Positions 53,250 to 61,951 of a stretch of DNA of 64,000 nucleotides are shown here, one piece after another (the stretch's first letter is position 1; each line of letters starts with the position of its first letter). The stretch covers positions 620,001 to 684,000 of the forward strand of contig NZ_CP126110.1 of assembly GCF_030123405.1 (NCBI RefSeq). The letters run 5' to 3'. The notes beneath the pieces are model-generated. The model was not told where the DNA came from, made no database searches, and saw nothing but the letters and a program-made list of their open reading frames with translations. The stretch is from Neobacillus sp. WH10 (GTDB lineage Bacteria; Bacillota; Bacilli; Bacillales; Cytobacillaceae). Both the position numbers and the translations under genes were made by a program.

Positions 53250-54593
53250 CTATGTTAATGATTCTTTCCCTGACGGAACTGCTTTTTCTCGTTCATGTGG
53301 GATGATTAGATTAAGTATGACTGTAGCGATCGCCCCAACAGCTGTTCCGGAAGATAAGATATAGTTTGCAAAATCAGGTACGCTGTATAAGATTTCCTTC
53401 GGAAGAACCATAGTACCTACTGTAAGTAAGATTGGAACACCGATTACCATCATATTGCGGTCATCGATGACAACATGTTGAATGACTTTTAAACCGTTCA
53501 TGACAATCGCCACACAAACGACACCAAAGATTCCATTAATCACCGGATCAGGAATACATGTAATGATCGCAGATAATTTAGGGATTAATCCTAAACATAT
53601 CAAAATAATACCGGCAGCAATGATGGCCATTCTGCTTGCAACACCAGTAATCGCAATAATTCCAGCGTTAGAAGAATATCCTGTCATAGGTGTCCCACCG
53701 AAAAGAGATCCTACGAAACAGCCAATTCCTTCACCGACAGATGCACGGTTCAATCGTTTTTCATCTAATTCACTATCAGTAACAGTTGATACCACGAACC
53801 AAGTTCCAGTTGTTTCAATTAAAATAACCAAATAAATAAATACCATTGTTAAAATCGCTTGTAAATTAAATACTGGTTTTCCGAATGGGAAAAAGCTTGG
53901 AAATGATATCCATGATGCTTGTTTTACAGAGGAGAAATCAACGGTTCCAAAAAGTGATGCAGTAATTGTTCCAGCGATGATGGCTAGGATAACCGAAACT
54001 AAGCGGAAAAATGTGCCATACCCCTTTGCCTTACGTCCAAGAAGAATACAGATGATTAAAACCGCAGCAGAAACAAATGCAATCAATACATTGTGTCCTA
54101 CATTTCCAGGTGCATGGTAAATACTATTAAATGCATTAGGCATTAATGAGATCCCTACAATGACAATGACGGTTCCTCCGACAAGCGGCGGGATTATTTT
54201 TTGAACAGCTTTAGCAAACCATTTTAACGGATACCCAAGGATTGCAATAATTAAGGCCCCAGGAAGGAGGCTGCCAAAAACAGCACCTAATCCAAGCTTA
54301 CCTCCTATTGCTGCTAACGCTCCGATAGGGACATAGGAAGGACCTTGAACGACTGGCAGCCGCAAGCCGCCAATGGTTTGAATGAGTGTTGCTAGTCCTG
54401 CTGCTAAAAAACACATTTGAATGAAGAATGTTGTATTCATTGAATCCAATGAAAGTAAACCAGCAATAATGATTGGTGCGATATACAGATCCATCGCCAG
54501 TACATGCTGCATACCAAGTAAAAAAGCTCTTCCCCAACTGATTTTTTCATTGATGCCTACTACAATGTTCGTGTTTTGCTCTTTTTGATCCAC
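53250..54593 (-). CDS. NCS2-family purine/xanthine-type permease
   Basis: A 447-aa membrane protein with 14 predicted helices. The NCS2 motifs are QTIGGLRLPVVQGPSYVPIGA near residue 62 and VGEGIGCFVGSLFGGTPMTGYSSNAGII near 288, which carries the substrate-binding acidic residue. The Q.G.R..I..S.. type end of helix 10 supports a purine (xanthine/urate) rather than uracil transporter. The start is GTG after GAGGAG. No purine riboswitch is seen upstream. It is divergent from a Rieske oxygenase gene. Confidence 0.85.
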   Translation of the reverse strand: MDQKEQNTNIVVGINEKISWGRAFLLGMQHVLAMDLYIAPIIIAGLLSLDSMNTTFFIQMCFLAAGLATLIQTIGGLRLPVVQGPSYVPIGALAAIGGKLGLGAVFGSLLPGALIIAILGYPLKWFAKAVQKIIPPLVGGTVIVIVGISLMPNAFNSIYHAPGNVGHNVLIAFVSAAVLIICILLGRKAKGYGTFFRLVSVILAIIAGTITASLFGTVDFSSVKQASWISFPSFFPFGKPVFNLQAILTMVFIYLVILIETTGTWFVVSTVTDSELDEKRLNRASVGEGIGCFVGSLFGGTPMTGYSSNAGIIAITGVASRMAIIAAGIILICLGLIPKLSAIITCIPDPVINGIFGVVCVAIVMNGLKVIQHVVIDDRNMMVIGVPILLTVGTMVLPKEILYSVPDFANYILSSGTAVGAIATVILNLIIPHEREKAVPSGKESLT

Positions 54594-54924
54594 TTAATTA
54601 TTCTCCTCTACTTTAAATTAATTTGAATTCAATAAACAATAAAAGAATAAAGGTACTAGGGATAATAGCATTTCAATAATGTTGAAATCACAGTAAAACA
54701 TAGATGTAGAAGCAATTTTCTTTGTGATGATTCGCAGGTTTTTTACTACTGCTGTATTAAAAACTTTAATTGAATTATAAAAAACAATTTAGAAGTTGTA
54801 AATAATAAATTACGTATATTTTTATATTTTTTTTAATTAATGTTCGTGTTTTTGTTGACTTTGTTAAAATAGCTTCATAAAATATAGGTAATAAAAAGAA
54901 TTCATCAATGAAGGGATGGTAAAC
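54594..54924. other. Divergent promoter region, permease / Rieske oxygenase
   Basis: About 330 bp, very AT-rich. There is no riboswitch core and no clear operator. TTGACTTTGTTAAAATAGC near 54855 may supply a -35 for the oxygenase gene. Confidence 0.4.
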
Positions 54925-55902
54925 ATGCTTTTGGAAGATAACGTGTTACGCAGTGACTGGGTCGTTGCTTGTAAAAGAGAGGACGTAAAAGAAGAGCCAG
55001 TACAAGTAACGATATTAGGCGAGAGGGTCGTTCTCTTCCGCAATGAAGAAGGGGTCCACGCTTTTAAGGACTTATGTATACACCGAGGTGCTGCTTTATC
55101 ACTAGGCTGCGTAAAAGATGGGAATCTCGTTTGTCCCTACCATGGTTGGGAATATAATTCTGCCGGTACATGTACAAAAATCCCGCAGCTCCCTGAAGGA
55201 AGAGCCATTCCATTAAAAGCTAAAGCTATTAAATATACATGCAAAGAAGCATATGGATTAGTGTGGATTAATCTCAACAACAATAATCCTAAATTCTTTT
55301 CTTATCCTGAATATACAGATGATAACTTCCGTAATGTCTTATGGGGTCCACAGGAAGTGAATGCCAATCCTCCAAGAATCGTTGAGAACTTCTTGGATGT
55401 AAGCCATCTTTCCTTTATACATGAAGGGTTTCTGGGGGTACAGGAGCATCCTGTCATTGGGGATTACGATGTTCATATGGAAGAAGATCGGATTTTTTCA
55501 GATGAAATCGCCATATTTCAGCCAGACCCTGACGGTACCGGACAATCAAAAGATGTATTTTATACGTATGAAGTAATACGACCATTAACCGTTCGGTTCA
55601 CAAAAAGAGATCCGGATACTGACAACAAGATGACCATTTTACTTACCATCCTGCCTATTGCAGAATGTAAGTCCATCGCCTATGGGATTTTGTCATTTAA
55701 CTATGAAACGGGTACAACTGATCAGGAAATCATAGAGTTTCAAGATATGATTTTTGCTCAAGACAAGCCTATCGTCGAAAATCAGAAACCCGAGGACTTA
55801 CCACTTGATTTGCAAGTAGAACTTTCGTTGAAATGTGACAGAATGAGTATTGCCTATCGACAATATTTAACTAAACTTGGCGTTACACTTGGCACTGAAT
55901 AA
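54925..55902 (+). CDS. Rieske non-haem iron oxygenase, catalytic subunit
   Basis: A 325-aa oxygenase. The Rieske [2Fe-2S] ligands are Cys51/His53 (CIHRG) and Cys69/His72 (CPYHGW). The mononuclear iron site has Asp157, His160 and His165 (FLDVSHLSFIHEG). This is the short alpha-subunit type of demethylases and VanA- or NdmA-like enzymes. ATG 54925 is preferred because AAGGGATGG then sits at normal RBS distance. No reductase or ferredoxin gene is next to it, so electrons must come from a partner elsewhere. Divergence from a purine-type permease suggests an N-heterocyclic substrate. Confidence 0.87.
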   Translation: MLLEDNVLRSDWVVACKREDVKEEPVQVTILGERVVLFRNEEGVHAFKDLCIHRGAALSLGCVKDGNLVCPYHGWEYNSAGTCTKIPQLPEGRAIPLKAKAIKYTCKEAYGLVWINLNNNNPKFFSYPEYTDDNFRNVLWGPQEVNANPPRIVENFLDVSHLSFIHEGFLGVQEHPVIGDYDVHMEEDRIFSDEIAIFQPDPDGTGQSKDVFYTYEVIRPLTVRFTKRDPDTDNKMTILLTILPIAECKSIAYGILSFNYETGTTDQEIIEFQDMIFAQDKPIVENQKPEDLPLDLQVELSLKCDRMSIAYRQYLTKLGVTLGTE

Positions 55903-55905
55903 TCA

Positions 55906-55951
55906 AAGGGTCAGTCCCTCTTCGCGAAAAAGCGGTGAGGGACTGACCCTG
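55906..55951. repeat. GGGTCAGTCCC-type hairpin repeat
   Basis: A perfect 14-bp inverted repeat, AGGGTCAGTCCCTC / GAGGGACTGACCCT, lies 4 bp after the oxygenase stop codon and is followed by T-rich sequence. It is the best-preserved copy of the family in the window. Confidence 0.85.
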
Positions 55952-56055
55952 ATTTTGTTTTATTTTATTTTATCCCTTATTAACTGGCAGAAAGACCCTC
56001 TTCAACTAACAAGAATAAGCGGGGGATGGACAAAAACACTGATTGAAGTATCACT

Positions 56056-57261
56056 TTATTCATATCTCAAAGCGTCAATTGGGCTAAGCTTCGATGCTTT
56101 ATTAGCTGGGAGGATCCCGAAAATAATCCCGATTAGAGCAGAAAAACTAACTCCAATTAAGACAATTAAGGGACTGACCGTCGCTGCAATAGGAGTTACT
56201 TGAGAAACTATGATGGTTCCGATTGACGCTAGTCCGATTCCCATCAGTCCGCCTAATGAGGTTAAGGTGATCGCTTCGATAAGGAATTGTAATAGGATTT
56301 TCTTTCTTGTAGCCCCAATTGCTTTTCGAAGTCCTATTTCTCTTGTTCTTTCAGTTACTGAAACAAGCATGATATTCATTACCCCAATCCCGCCGACTAA
56401 GAGGGAAATTCCTGCGATACTGCCAATTAGTAATGTCAGTAACGAAATCATCTTGTTTAATTCTTTTTCATAATCTTCAAAGCTGTTAGTAGAATACTTT
56501 CCATCTTCCAGTTCTTTTTTTTCTGTCAGAGTTGCAGCAGCCAGTTTACCGGTCTCAGAAACCTTTTCAGGATCACTTGCAATTACGGATAATTGTTCGA
56601 TTTCACGGTTGCCGAACATCATTGATATAACTGAACGAGGCATAAGCATTTCACCAGTATCCTTATTCCGAAATTGTTCAGGAATCGGTGATTCGTAGAC
56701 GCCTACGACTTTGTAAGGATTATTATTCAGGTCAATGATCTCGCCAATCGGGTTTTCAGTTTCCTTAAAAAATTTCTTCCTAGCAATCGTGTCAATAAGG
56801 ACAACCCGATTCAATCCATCGTTATCTGCAGCGTATAAAGCTCGCCCTTCAACAATTTGAATATTTTTAGCGGAGAAGAATTCCGCACCGACACCAGTAA
56901 TTTGCATCTCACCTTGCTCGTCATTACGGACCATTGTACCAAAGCCTTGATTGGTAGCAATGACTGCTTTCACACCCGGAACATTTGCGAGTGTTTGGAT
57001 ATCTTCCGACGTCAATTCAGGCTCTTGCCAAAAGGTTTCTGGCTCACCTTCTGGCGGGATGTATTCATAATAAATATCAATCGCATTCTTATCCGTACTA
57101 AACAATTCATCCGTCATTTGTTTTCTTGTGCCTTGTCCGATCGCAACGATAATGATAACTGCCGCTACCCCGATAATGATGCCGAGCATGGTTAAGATTG
57201 ACCGTACCTTATGATTCCAGATAGAAGAAAGGGCAATTTTGAAACTCTCCCAGATGTTCAT
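56056..57261 (-). CDS. MacB/YknZ-type ABC exporter permease
   Basis: A 401-aa permease. Helix 1 is at about 20-42, then an extracytoplasmic MacB-type domain (about 45-275), then three C-terminal helices with the FtsX block GLRKAIGATRKKILLQFLIE. The start overlaps the ATPase stop by 4 bp. Together with the adaptor and ATPase genes it forms a tripartite exporter like YknXYZ, which protects B. subtilis from the SdpC toxin. Confidence 0.87.
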   Translation of the reverse strand: MNIWESFKIALSSIWNHKVRSILTMLGIIIGVAAVIIIVAIGQGTRKQMTDELFSTDKNAIDIYYEYIPPEGEPETFWQEPELTSEDIQTLANVPGVKAVIATNQGFGTMVRNDEQGEMQITGVGAEFFSAKNIQIVEGRALYAADNDGLNRVVLIDTIARKKFFKETENPIGEIIDLNNNPYKVVGVYESPIPEQFRNKDTGEMLMPRSVISMMFGNREIEQLSVIASDPEKVSETGKLAAATLTEKKELEDGKYSTNSFEDYEKELNKMISLLTLLIGSIAGISLLVGGIGVMNIMLVSVTERTREIGLRKAIGATRKKILLQFLIEAITLTSLGGLMGIGLASIGTIIVSQVTPIAATVSPLIVLIGVSFSALIGIIFGILPANKASKLSPIDALRYE

Positions 57262-57935
57262 GGTTTCACCCTCCGGTCATTGGTGATCAGGCCATCTTTT
57301 AGTGTAATGATTCTTTTGGCATATGCAGCAATTTCTTCCTCGTGCGTAACGATAATAACTGTCTTGCCTTCTTCATTAAGCTGAATAAACAGCTTCATGA
57401 TTTGTTCGCTAGTTTTTGAATCAAGTGCTCCGGTAGGCTCATCAGCTAGAATGATCGTTGGGTTATTGACAAGTGCTCTAGCGATGGCGACACGCTGCTT
57501 CTGGCCGCCAGACAATTGATTGGGCAAATGCTTCATTCGGTCTTCTAATCCAACCTTTCCTAGCATTTTTTTTGCTCTATCCGTTCTTTCTCGTTTCGAA
57601 ACACCTGCATAAATAAGAGGGGATGCGACGTTTTTGATAGCGTTGTCCCTTGGAAACATGAAGAATTGTTGAAAAACAAAGCCAATATGTTCATTTCTTA
57701 ATCTTGCAAGGACACTCTCTTTTGCTGAATCAATTTTTTCACCATTTAATTCGAATGTACCCGATGTTGGATAATCTAAAAAGCCAATGATATTCATTAA
57801 GGTTGATTTACCTGAACCAGATGGCCCCATGATCGCGACAAATTCGCCATCTTCTATCGTTAAATCAATTCCATGCAGCACAGGAACTTCTAGTGCCCCC
57901 TTACCATAAACCTTCGTAATCTCACTTAACTTCAT
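57258..57935 (-). CDS. MacB/YknY-type ABC exporter ATPase
   Basis: A 225-aa ATPase with Walker A GPSGSGKST, signature LSGGQKQRVAIA and Walker B IILADEPTGALD, as in LolD/YknY. It overlaps both neighbours: the adaptor gene by 14 bp and the permease gene by 4 bp. ATG 57935 is preferred to a TTG one codon earlier. Confidence 0.9.
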   Translation of the reverse strand: MKLSEITKVYGKGALEVPVLHGIDLTIEDGEFVAIMGPSGSGKSTLMNIIGFLDYPTSGTFELNGEKIDSAKESVLARLRNEHIGFVFQQFFMFPRDNAIKNVASPLIYAGVSKRERTDRAKKMLGKVGLEDRMKHLPNQLSGGQKQRVAIARALVNNPTIILADEPTGALDSKTSEQIMKLFIQLNEEGKTVIIVTHEEEIAAYAKRIITLKDGLITNDRRVKP

Positions 57936-59157
57936 CAAAGGAGGTCACTTCCATTCCATCATGCATTTGTTCATTTGGAGTTATAACGATGAGCTCACCC
58001 GGCTTTACTCCTTCAGTCACTTCGATGAATTCATCGTTCATTGCCCCAGTTTTTACTTCCCGTCTCTCAAGCTTTTTATCGACTAAAACATAAACTATCT
58101 TGCTTCCACCTTCATCAATTAGTGATGGATGTGGGATTACAAGTTTTTTGTCTGAGCCGCCCACTTTAATTTCTAAAGAAACATGGAAGCCTTGACGTAA
58201 CTCTGAAGTATCATCTGTAATTGCTACCTTAAAAGGATACATCGTCACATTGCCGCCGCCAGGACCACCGCCAGGACCGCCTCCGAAGTCTTCACCGCCG
58301 CCTTCTGCATTAGGGAATTGTGAAACAGATTCAACAGCACCTTTCCATTCCCGATCTTTATAAACCTTTGGACGGATGATCACCGGCTGCCCTTTTTGAA
58401 TCTTTACGGCATCAAATTCACTCATGGTACCAATTACCTTATAAGGCTGGCTCGAAATAATATGGATGACAGGTTCAGCTGCTCCTGTCTCTGTCTTTGC
58501 TACGTTTTGATTAACCTTAACGATAATCCCATCCATTTTGCTGACGACCGTCATTTCTTTTTTCTGTGCATTCAGTTCTTTTATGCGGTCGTCTGCTGAG
58601 GCAATTTCTGATTTTGTGCTTTCATATCCCATTTCCAATTGGATCTTTTCAGTGGAAAGCTGGTTTATGTCTACTTGCGTAACAGCTCCATCGTTTGCCT
58701 CTTCTGTTGTGGTACTTTGTGTGGTTGTATTCTTTTTCGCTTCTGCAATACGTTTTGCTAGTTCGGCAATTTGATTTTGTTCTGTTTTTCCTTTACTTTG
58801 AAGTAATTCTTTTTCACGAACCGCTTTTTTTAGTTCACTATCTATTTTGGAAGAATCGTAAATTAGTAGGGGGTTACCAGCCTTGACAGTCTGATTTTCC
58901 GTCACTTTATACTCACTAATTACTCCTTTTTCCGGCTCCAAAAACACCTTTTGCTCATTTTCAGGGACAATTTTACCTGTAACAAGTATTGTCTCTTTTA
59001 ATTCTTGTTCACTAGCTTTTTGAACCGTTATCCCCATTTCCTTGACATCAGTTCCTGCCACTTCTGCATCGCCTTTGGTAAAAAAGTAGATAGCAGTTCC
59101 TGCGATCACAAGTAATCCGACAATTGATACAATCCAAATCCAAACTTTTTTCTTCAC
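57922..59157 (-). CDS. YknX-type membrane-fusion adaptor
   Basis: A 411-aa protein with an N-terminal membrane anchor (5-25) and a barrel-sandwich (lipoyl-like) half with LEPEKGVISEYKVTENQTV. A coiled coil of about 100 residues follows, then a second half and a Gly-rich insert (EGGGEDFGGGPGGG). This is the HlyD/RND-adaptor layout seen in YknX. The start is GTG behind GGAGGAAT. No yknW-like gene is upstream in this window. Confidence 0.87.
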   Translation of the reverse strand: MKKKVWIWIVSIVGLLVIAGTAIYFFTKGDAEVAGTDVKEMGITVQKASEQELKETILVTGKIVPENEQKVFLEPEKGVISEYKVTENQTVKAGNPLLIYDSSKIDSELKKAVREKELLQSKGKTEQNQIAELAKRIAEAKKNTTTQSTTTEEANDGAVTQVDINQLSTEKIQLEMGYESTKSEIASADDRIKELNAQKKEMTVVSKMDGIIVKVNQNVAKTETGAAEPVIHIISSQPYKVIGTMSEFDAVKIQKGQPVIIRPKVYKDREWKGAVESVSQFPNAEGGGEDFGGGPGGGPGGGNVTMYPFKVAITDDTSELRQGFHVSLEIKVGGSDKKLVIPHPSLIDEGGSKIVYVLVDKKLERREVKTGAMNDEFIEVTEGVKPGELIVITPNEQMHDGMEVTSFDEVK

Positions 59158-59338
59158 ATTATTCCTCCGTCTAGTCTATTATTTGTTCTCTCATTAACTA
59201 TAAAGTATAAAGAATATGGAGGAATTTTCAATTATTTTCTATTATTTACAGTTATAAGTTGTTTTTTGCATTATAGGTAAGACCTGCAATTTTCAAGATG
59301 AAGGCTTTTTAATAGCCTTATAGCATTTGTCGAAAAAA

Positions 59339-59372
59339 TAATCGCTCATCTTAACCAATGAGCGATTAACTA
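59339..59372. terminator. Terminator of the molybdo-oxidoreductase operon
   Basis: AATCGCTCAT / ATGAGCGATT around a short loop, immediately after the ferredoxin-subunit gene. T-rich sequence follows on the minus strand. Confidence 0.75.
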
Positions 59373-59381
59373 GAAGATCCT

Positions 59382-59921
59382 TTATTGAAGAAAATATCTT
59401 TTTCTAGGTTTTAAAGGATAGAAGAGGATGGATGGGCAGGTAATAGTGATTTCAGGGAAGCCTTGAATCATACGGTCTGCCTGCTCATCTTCAAAAGTAT
59501 TTAAATCTACCAAGTTCAGCGCTCCTGTAGTACAAGCTTCAATGCAAGCCGGAACCATTCCAATATCTTGTCTTGGGTAGCACATTTGGCATTTGCTGAC
59601 CTTTCGTGTTTCAGGATTAAAATGTGGTGCGTGATAGGGACAGGCAGAGATACATAGCTGGCAGCCTGTGCAAAGATCCTCATCAATTTGGACGATGCCA
59701 TCTTTACGCTTCGTGAATGCTCTTTCTGGACAGACTCGGAAACATTCCGGGCTGTCACAATGATTACAGGAAATGGATAGATATAATTCAGGTGCTGCCT
59801 TTTTAACTCCTCTCCATTGGATGCCTGTGGGAGTTTGATTTTCATTTTTACAGGCAATTTCACATGCTTTACAATTGATACAATTATCCGCATTGAAAAT
59901 GAATCCGGCCCGTTTAAACAT
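59382..59921 (-). CDS. Four-cluster ferredoxin subunit, DmsB/HycB type
   Basis: A 179-aa iron-sulfur protein with four Cys clusters: CINCKACEIACK, CDSPECFRVCP, CTGCQLCISACP, and CQMCYP with CIEACTTGA. These can hold four 4Fe-4S centres that carry electrons to or from the molybdopterin subunit. The start overlaps the catalytic gene by 8 bp. No NrfD/DmsC-type membrane anchor is encoded next to it, so the complex is probably soluble. Confidence 0.9.
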   Translation of the reverse strand: MFKRAGFIFNADNCINCKACEIACKNENQTPTGIQWRGVKKAAPELYLSISCNHCDSPECFRVCPERAFTKRKDGIVQIDEDLCTGCQLCISACPYHAPHFNPETRKVSKCQMCYPRQDIGMVPACIEACTTGALNLVDLNTFEDEQADRMIQGFPEITITCPSILFYPLKPRKRYFLQ

Positions 59922-61932
59922 GCTTTTCTCTCCATTTCCTAATTTTCACAATGCTGTCATAAAAAAAAGTACTGGCGCTATTTTTATCTTTTTCTTCTTT
60001 TTGAGAGATTAATTGATTAATGGGGTTGCTGCCAGCCTGGGAGGCAAGCACCACATTATATGGCAACGTAGGATTAATTTTAGCGGTACCGGCAATTAAT
60101 CCATGTTCATTGTAAATCTCAATTTTTGCATTTTCATCAATTTCATGTTGGATCGCAGCATTATAAGATATTTCAATGATATTGTCAGTTTCCCCATGAT
60201 CTAACCAAGACACCATTTCATATTGAGAATGGATTTTCAACAATGTTTGCGGTGTTAAAAGTCTATAGGTTAATGGTTGTTGAAGATTTTCACTTAGGAA
60301 CAGATCATTAGCATGTGTTTCTATCGCCGGAAGCAGATTGAATTTCTCTGGGTCAGACGTAGAGCGAGTTATTTCTAATTTTTTTTGCGGCCCCTTTAGT
60401 AAATCCTCATAACTAGTTAGTCCATACTGATGCATAATCTCCGGAGATAGCTCTTCTTTAATCCAGTCAATTGGTTCTTTTTCATAAGGGAAGTTAGAAA
60501 AGACCGGTGAGAGTTCATTTAGCTTTTTGGTTAATTCCCGAGCAATCTGTAAATCACTTTTTGCTTCGTAATAAGGAGGAATTGCTTTTTGGTTTAAGGC
60601 CAGCCAATAATGCCAATAACCTACATTTAAATCTTCTTCTTCAAAATGAGAGGCTGCTGGTAAAACGATATCGGATTTTTTCGCTGTTTTTGTTAAATAA
60701 AGATCCACTGTCACGATGAGTTCTAATTGATTGAACAATTGCTGCCAAGATTTAAGGTTTTGATCCTGAGTAATAATATTTCTTGACGCCACCCAAAGGA
60801 ATTTTAGCGGCGGATCTATTAAGGTGAGAGCATTTTTTGAATAATTACTAATATCAACTTCTCTAGAGTTGGTGATAGTTGGATGAATAGGACCCTGATG
60901 GTTTAACAGAAGTTGTGGAAAATATTCTTTATCAAAGTGCATATAATATAAACCGCCATTTGGATTACTTAGATTACCTGTTATGGCTGCAAGACTGTTG
61001 ATAGCACTGATGCTATGTCCGCCTCTATCGTTACGCTGAATACCTAAACCATTCCAAGTGACGGCAGGTTTTAAATTACCGTAAAATTCAGCAAGTACCT
61101 CCATTGCCTCTATTGGGACACCTGTACGTTTTGATACATCAAATAGGTTAATTTGATTTTGAATAAAGTGTTTATATTGATCCCAGCCAATTGTTTGATC
61201 CCGAATAGATTCTTCGAAATCAATCCCTTTTTCAATGATGATTTTGGCGATTCCGAGAGCCAGCCACCCATCTGTTCCGGGATTGATTTGGATATAGATA
61301 TCAGCTTTCTCAGCTGTTCTCGTAAAAATAGGATCAATGACAACAAATTTTGCACCTTTGCGCCTTGCCTTATAAATAAACTTCATTTGATGGACATTAG
61401 TGACGGCAGGATTCGCTCCCCAAATAACAATTAGGTTTGCATGTAACATATCCTCGGGAACAGAGCTGTAATTATCTCCAAAAGATTGATTAACTGCAAG
61501 TTTTCCCGTTAGAGCACAAGGATTTCCAGTTGGTTTCGTATGAGGACCGAAACTATTGAACATACCTTCTACTGCATTGTGCAGTAAACCAAGATTTCCT
61601 GAGAATTTGTTGTAGCCACTGGCAAGGTTAGACCCATAGCGCTGATTCAATTCGATAATTTTACCAGCAATAATGGAGTAAGCTTCATCCCATGAAATTC
61701 TCTTCCAGTTTCCAGACCCTCTAGGGTTTTGTATCATTGGATACTTAAGCCTTTGCGTATTATAGACAAATTGGGTGGAAGCATATCCCTTTGCACATAG
61801 TCTCCCTTTTGTATAGCCATGTTTTGGATCACCGGTCACTTTTATGAGCCGGCCATTTTTAACATATGACAAAATTCCGCAGGTTCCATAACAATTACGT
61901 GGACAAGTGTTTCTGTATATGCCATCTTTCAT
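59914..61932 (-). CDS. Molybdopterin oxidoreductase, DMSO-reductase family
   Basis: A 672-aa catalytic subunit. The N-terminal 4Fe-4S site is Cys10, 14, 18 and 46 (TCPRNCYGTC..RLCAKGY). Bis-MGD-binding regions include VIWGANPAVTNVHQM, KFVVIDPIFTRTAEKADI and a C-terminal molydopterin dinucleotide-binding domain. There is no twin-arginine signal, so it stays in the cytoplasm. B. subtilis YyaE is of similar size and type. The substrate cannot be read: formate-type oxidation or S-/N-oxide reduction are both possible. It lies between a PucR-type regulator gene and the ferredoxin subunit gene. Confidence 0.9.
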   Translation of the reverse strand: MKDGIYRNTCPRNCYGTCGILSYVKNGRLIKVTGDPKHGYTKGRLCAKGYASTQFVYNTQRLKYPMIQNPRGSGNWKRISWDEAYSIIAGKIIELNQRYGSNLASGYNKFSGNLGLLHNAVEGMFNSFGPHTKPTGNPCALTGKLAVNQSFGDNYSSVPEDMLHANLIVIWGANPAVTNVHQMKFIYKARRKGAKFVVIDPIFTRTAEKADIYIQINPGTDGWLALGIAKIIIEKGIDFEESIRDQTIGWDQYKHFIQNQINLFDVSKRTGVPIEAMEVLAEFYGNLKPAVTWNGLGIQRNDRGGHSISAINSLAAITGNLSNPNGGLYYMHFDKEYFPQLLLNHQGPIHPTITNSREVDISNYSKNALTLIDPPLKFLWVASRNIITQDQNLKSWQQLFNQLELIVTVDLYLTKTAKKSDIVLPAASHFEEEDLNVGYWHYWLALNQKAIPPYYEAKSDLQIARELTKKLNELSPVFSNFPYEKEPIDWIKEELSPEIMHQYGLTSYEDLLKGPQKKLEITRSTSDPEKFNLLPAIETHANDLFLSENLQQPLTYRLLTPQTLLKIHSQYEMVSWLDHGETDNIIEISYNAAIQHEIDENAKIEIYNEHGLIAGTAKINPTLPYNVVLASQAGSNPINQLISQKEEKDKNSASTFFYDSIVKIRKWREKHV

Positions 61933-61951
61933 TGTGAATTACCTTCATTCT

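Noticed and set aside
54594..54924. Purine riboswitch upstream of the NCS2 permease
   Set aside because: The conserved purine-aptamer loops are not visible on either strand.
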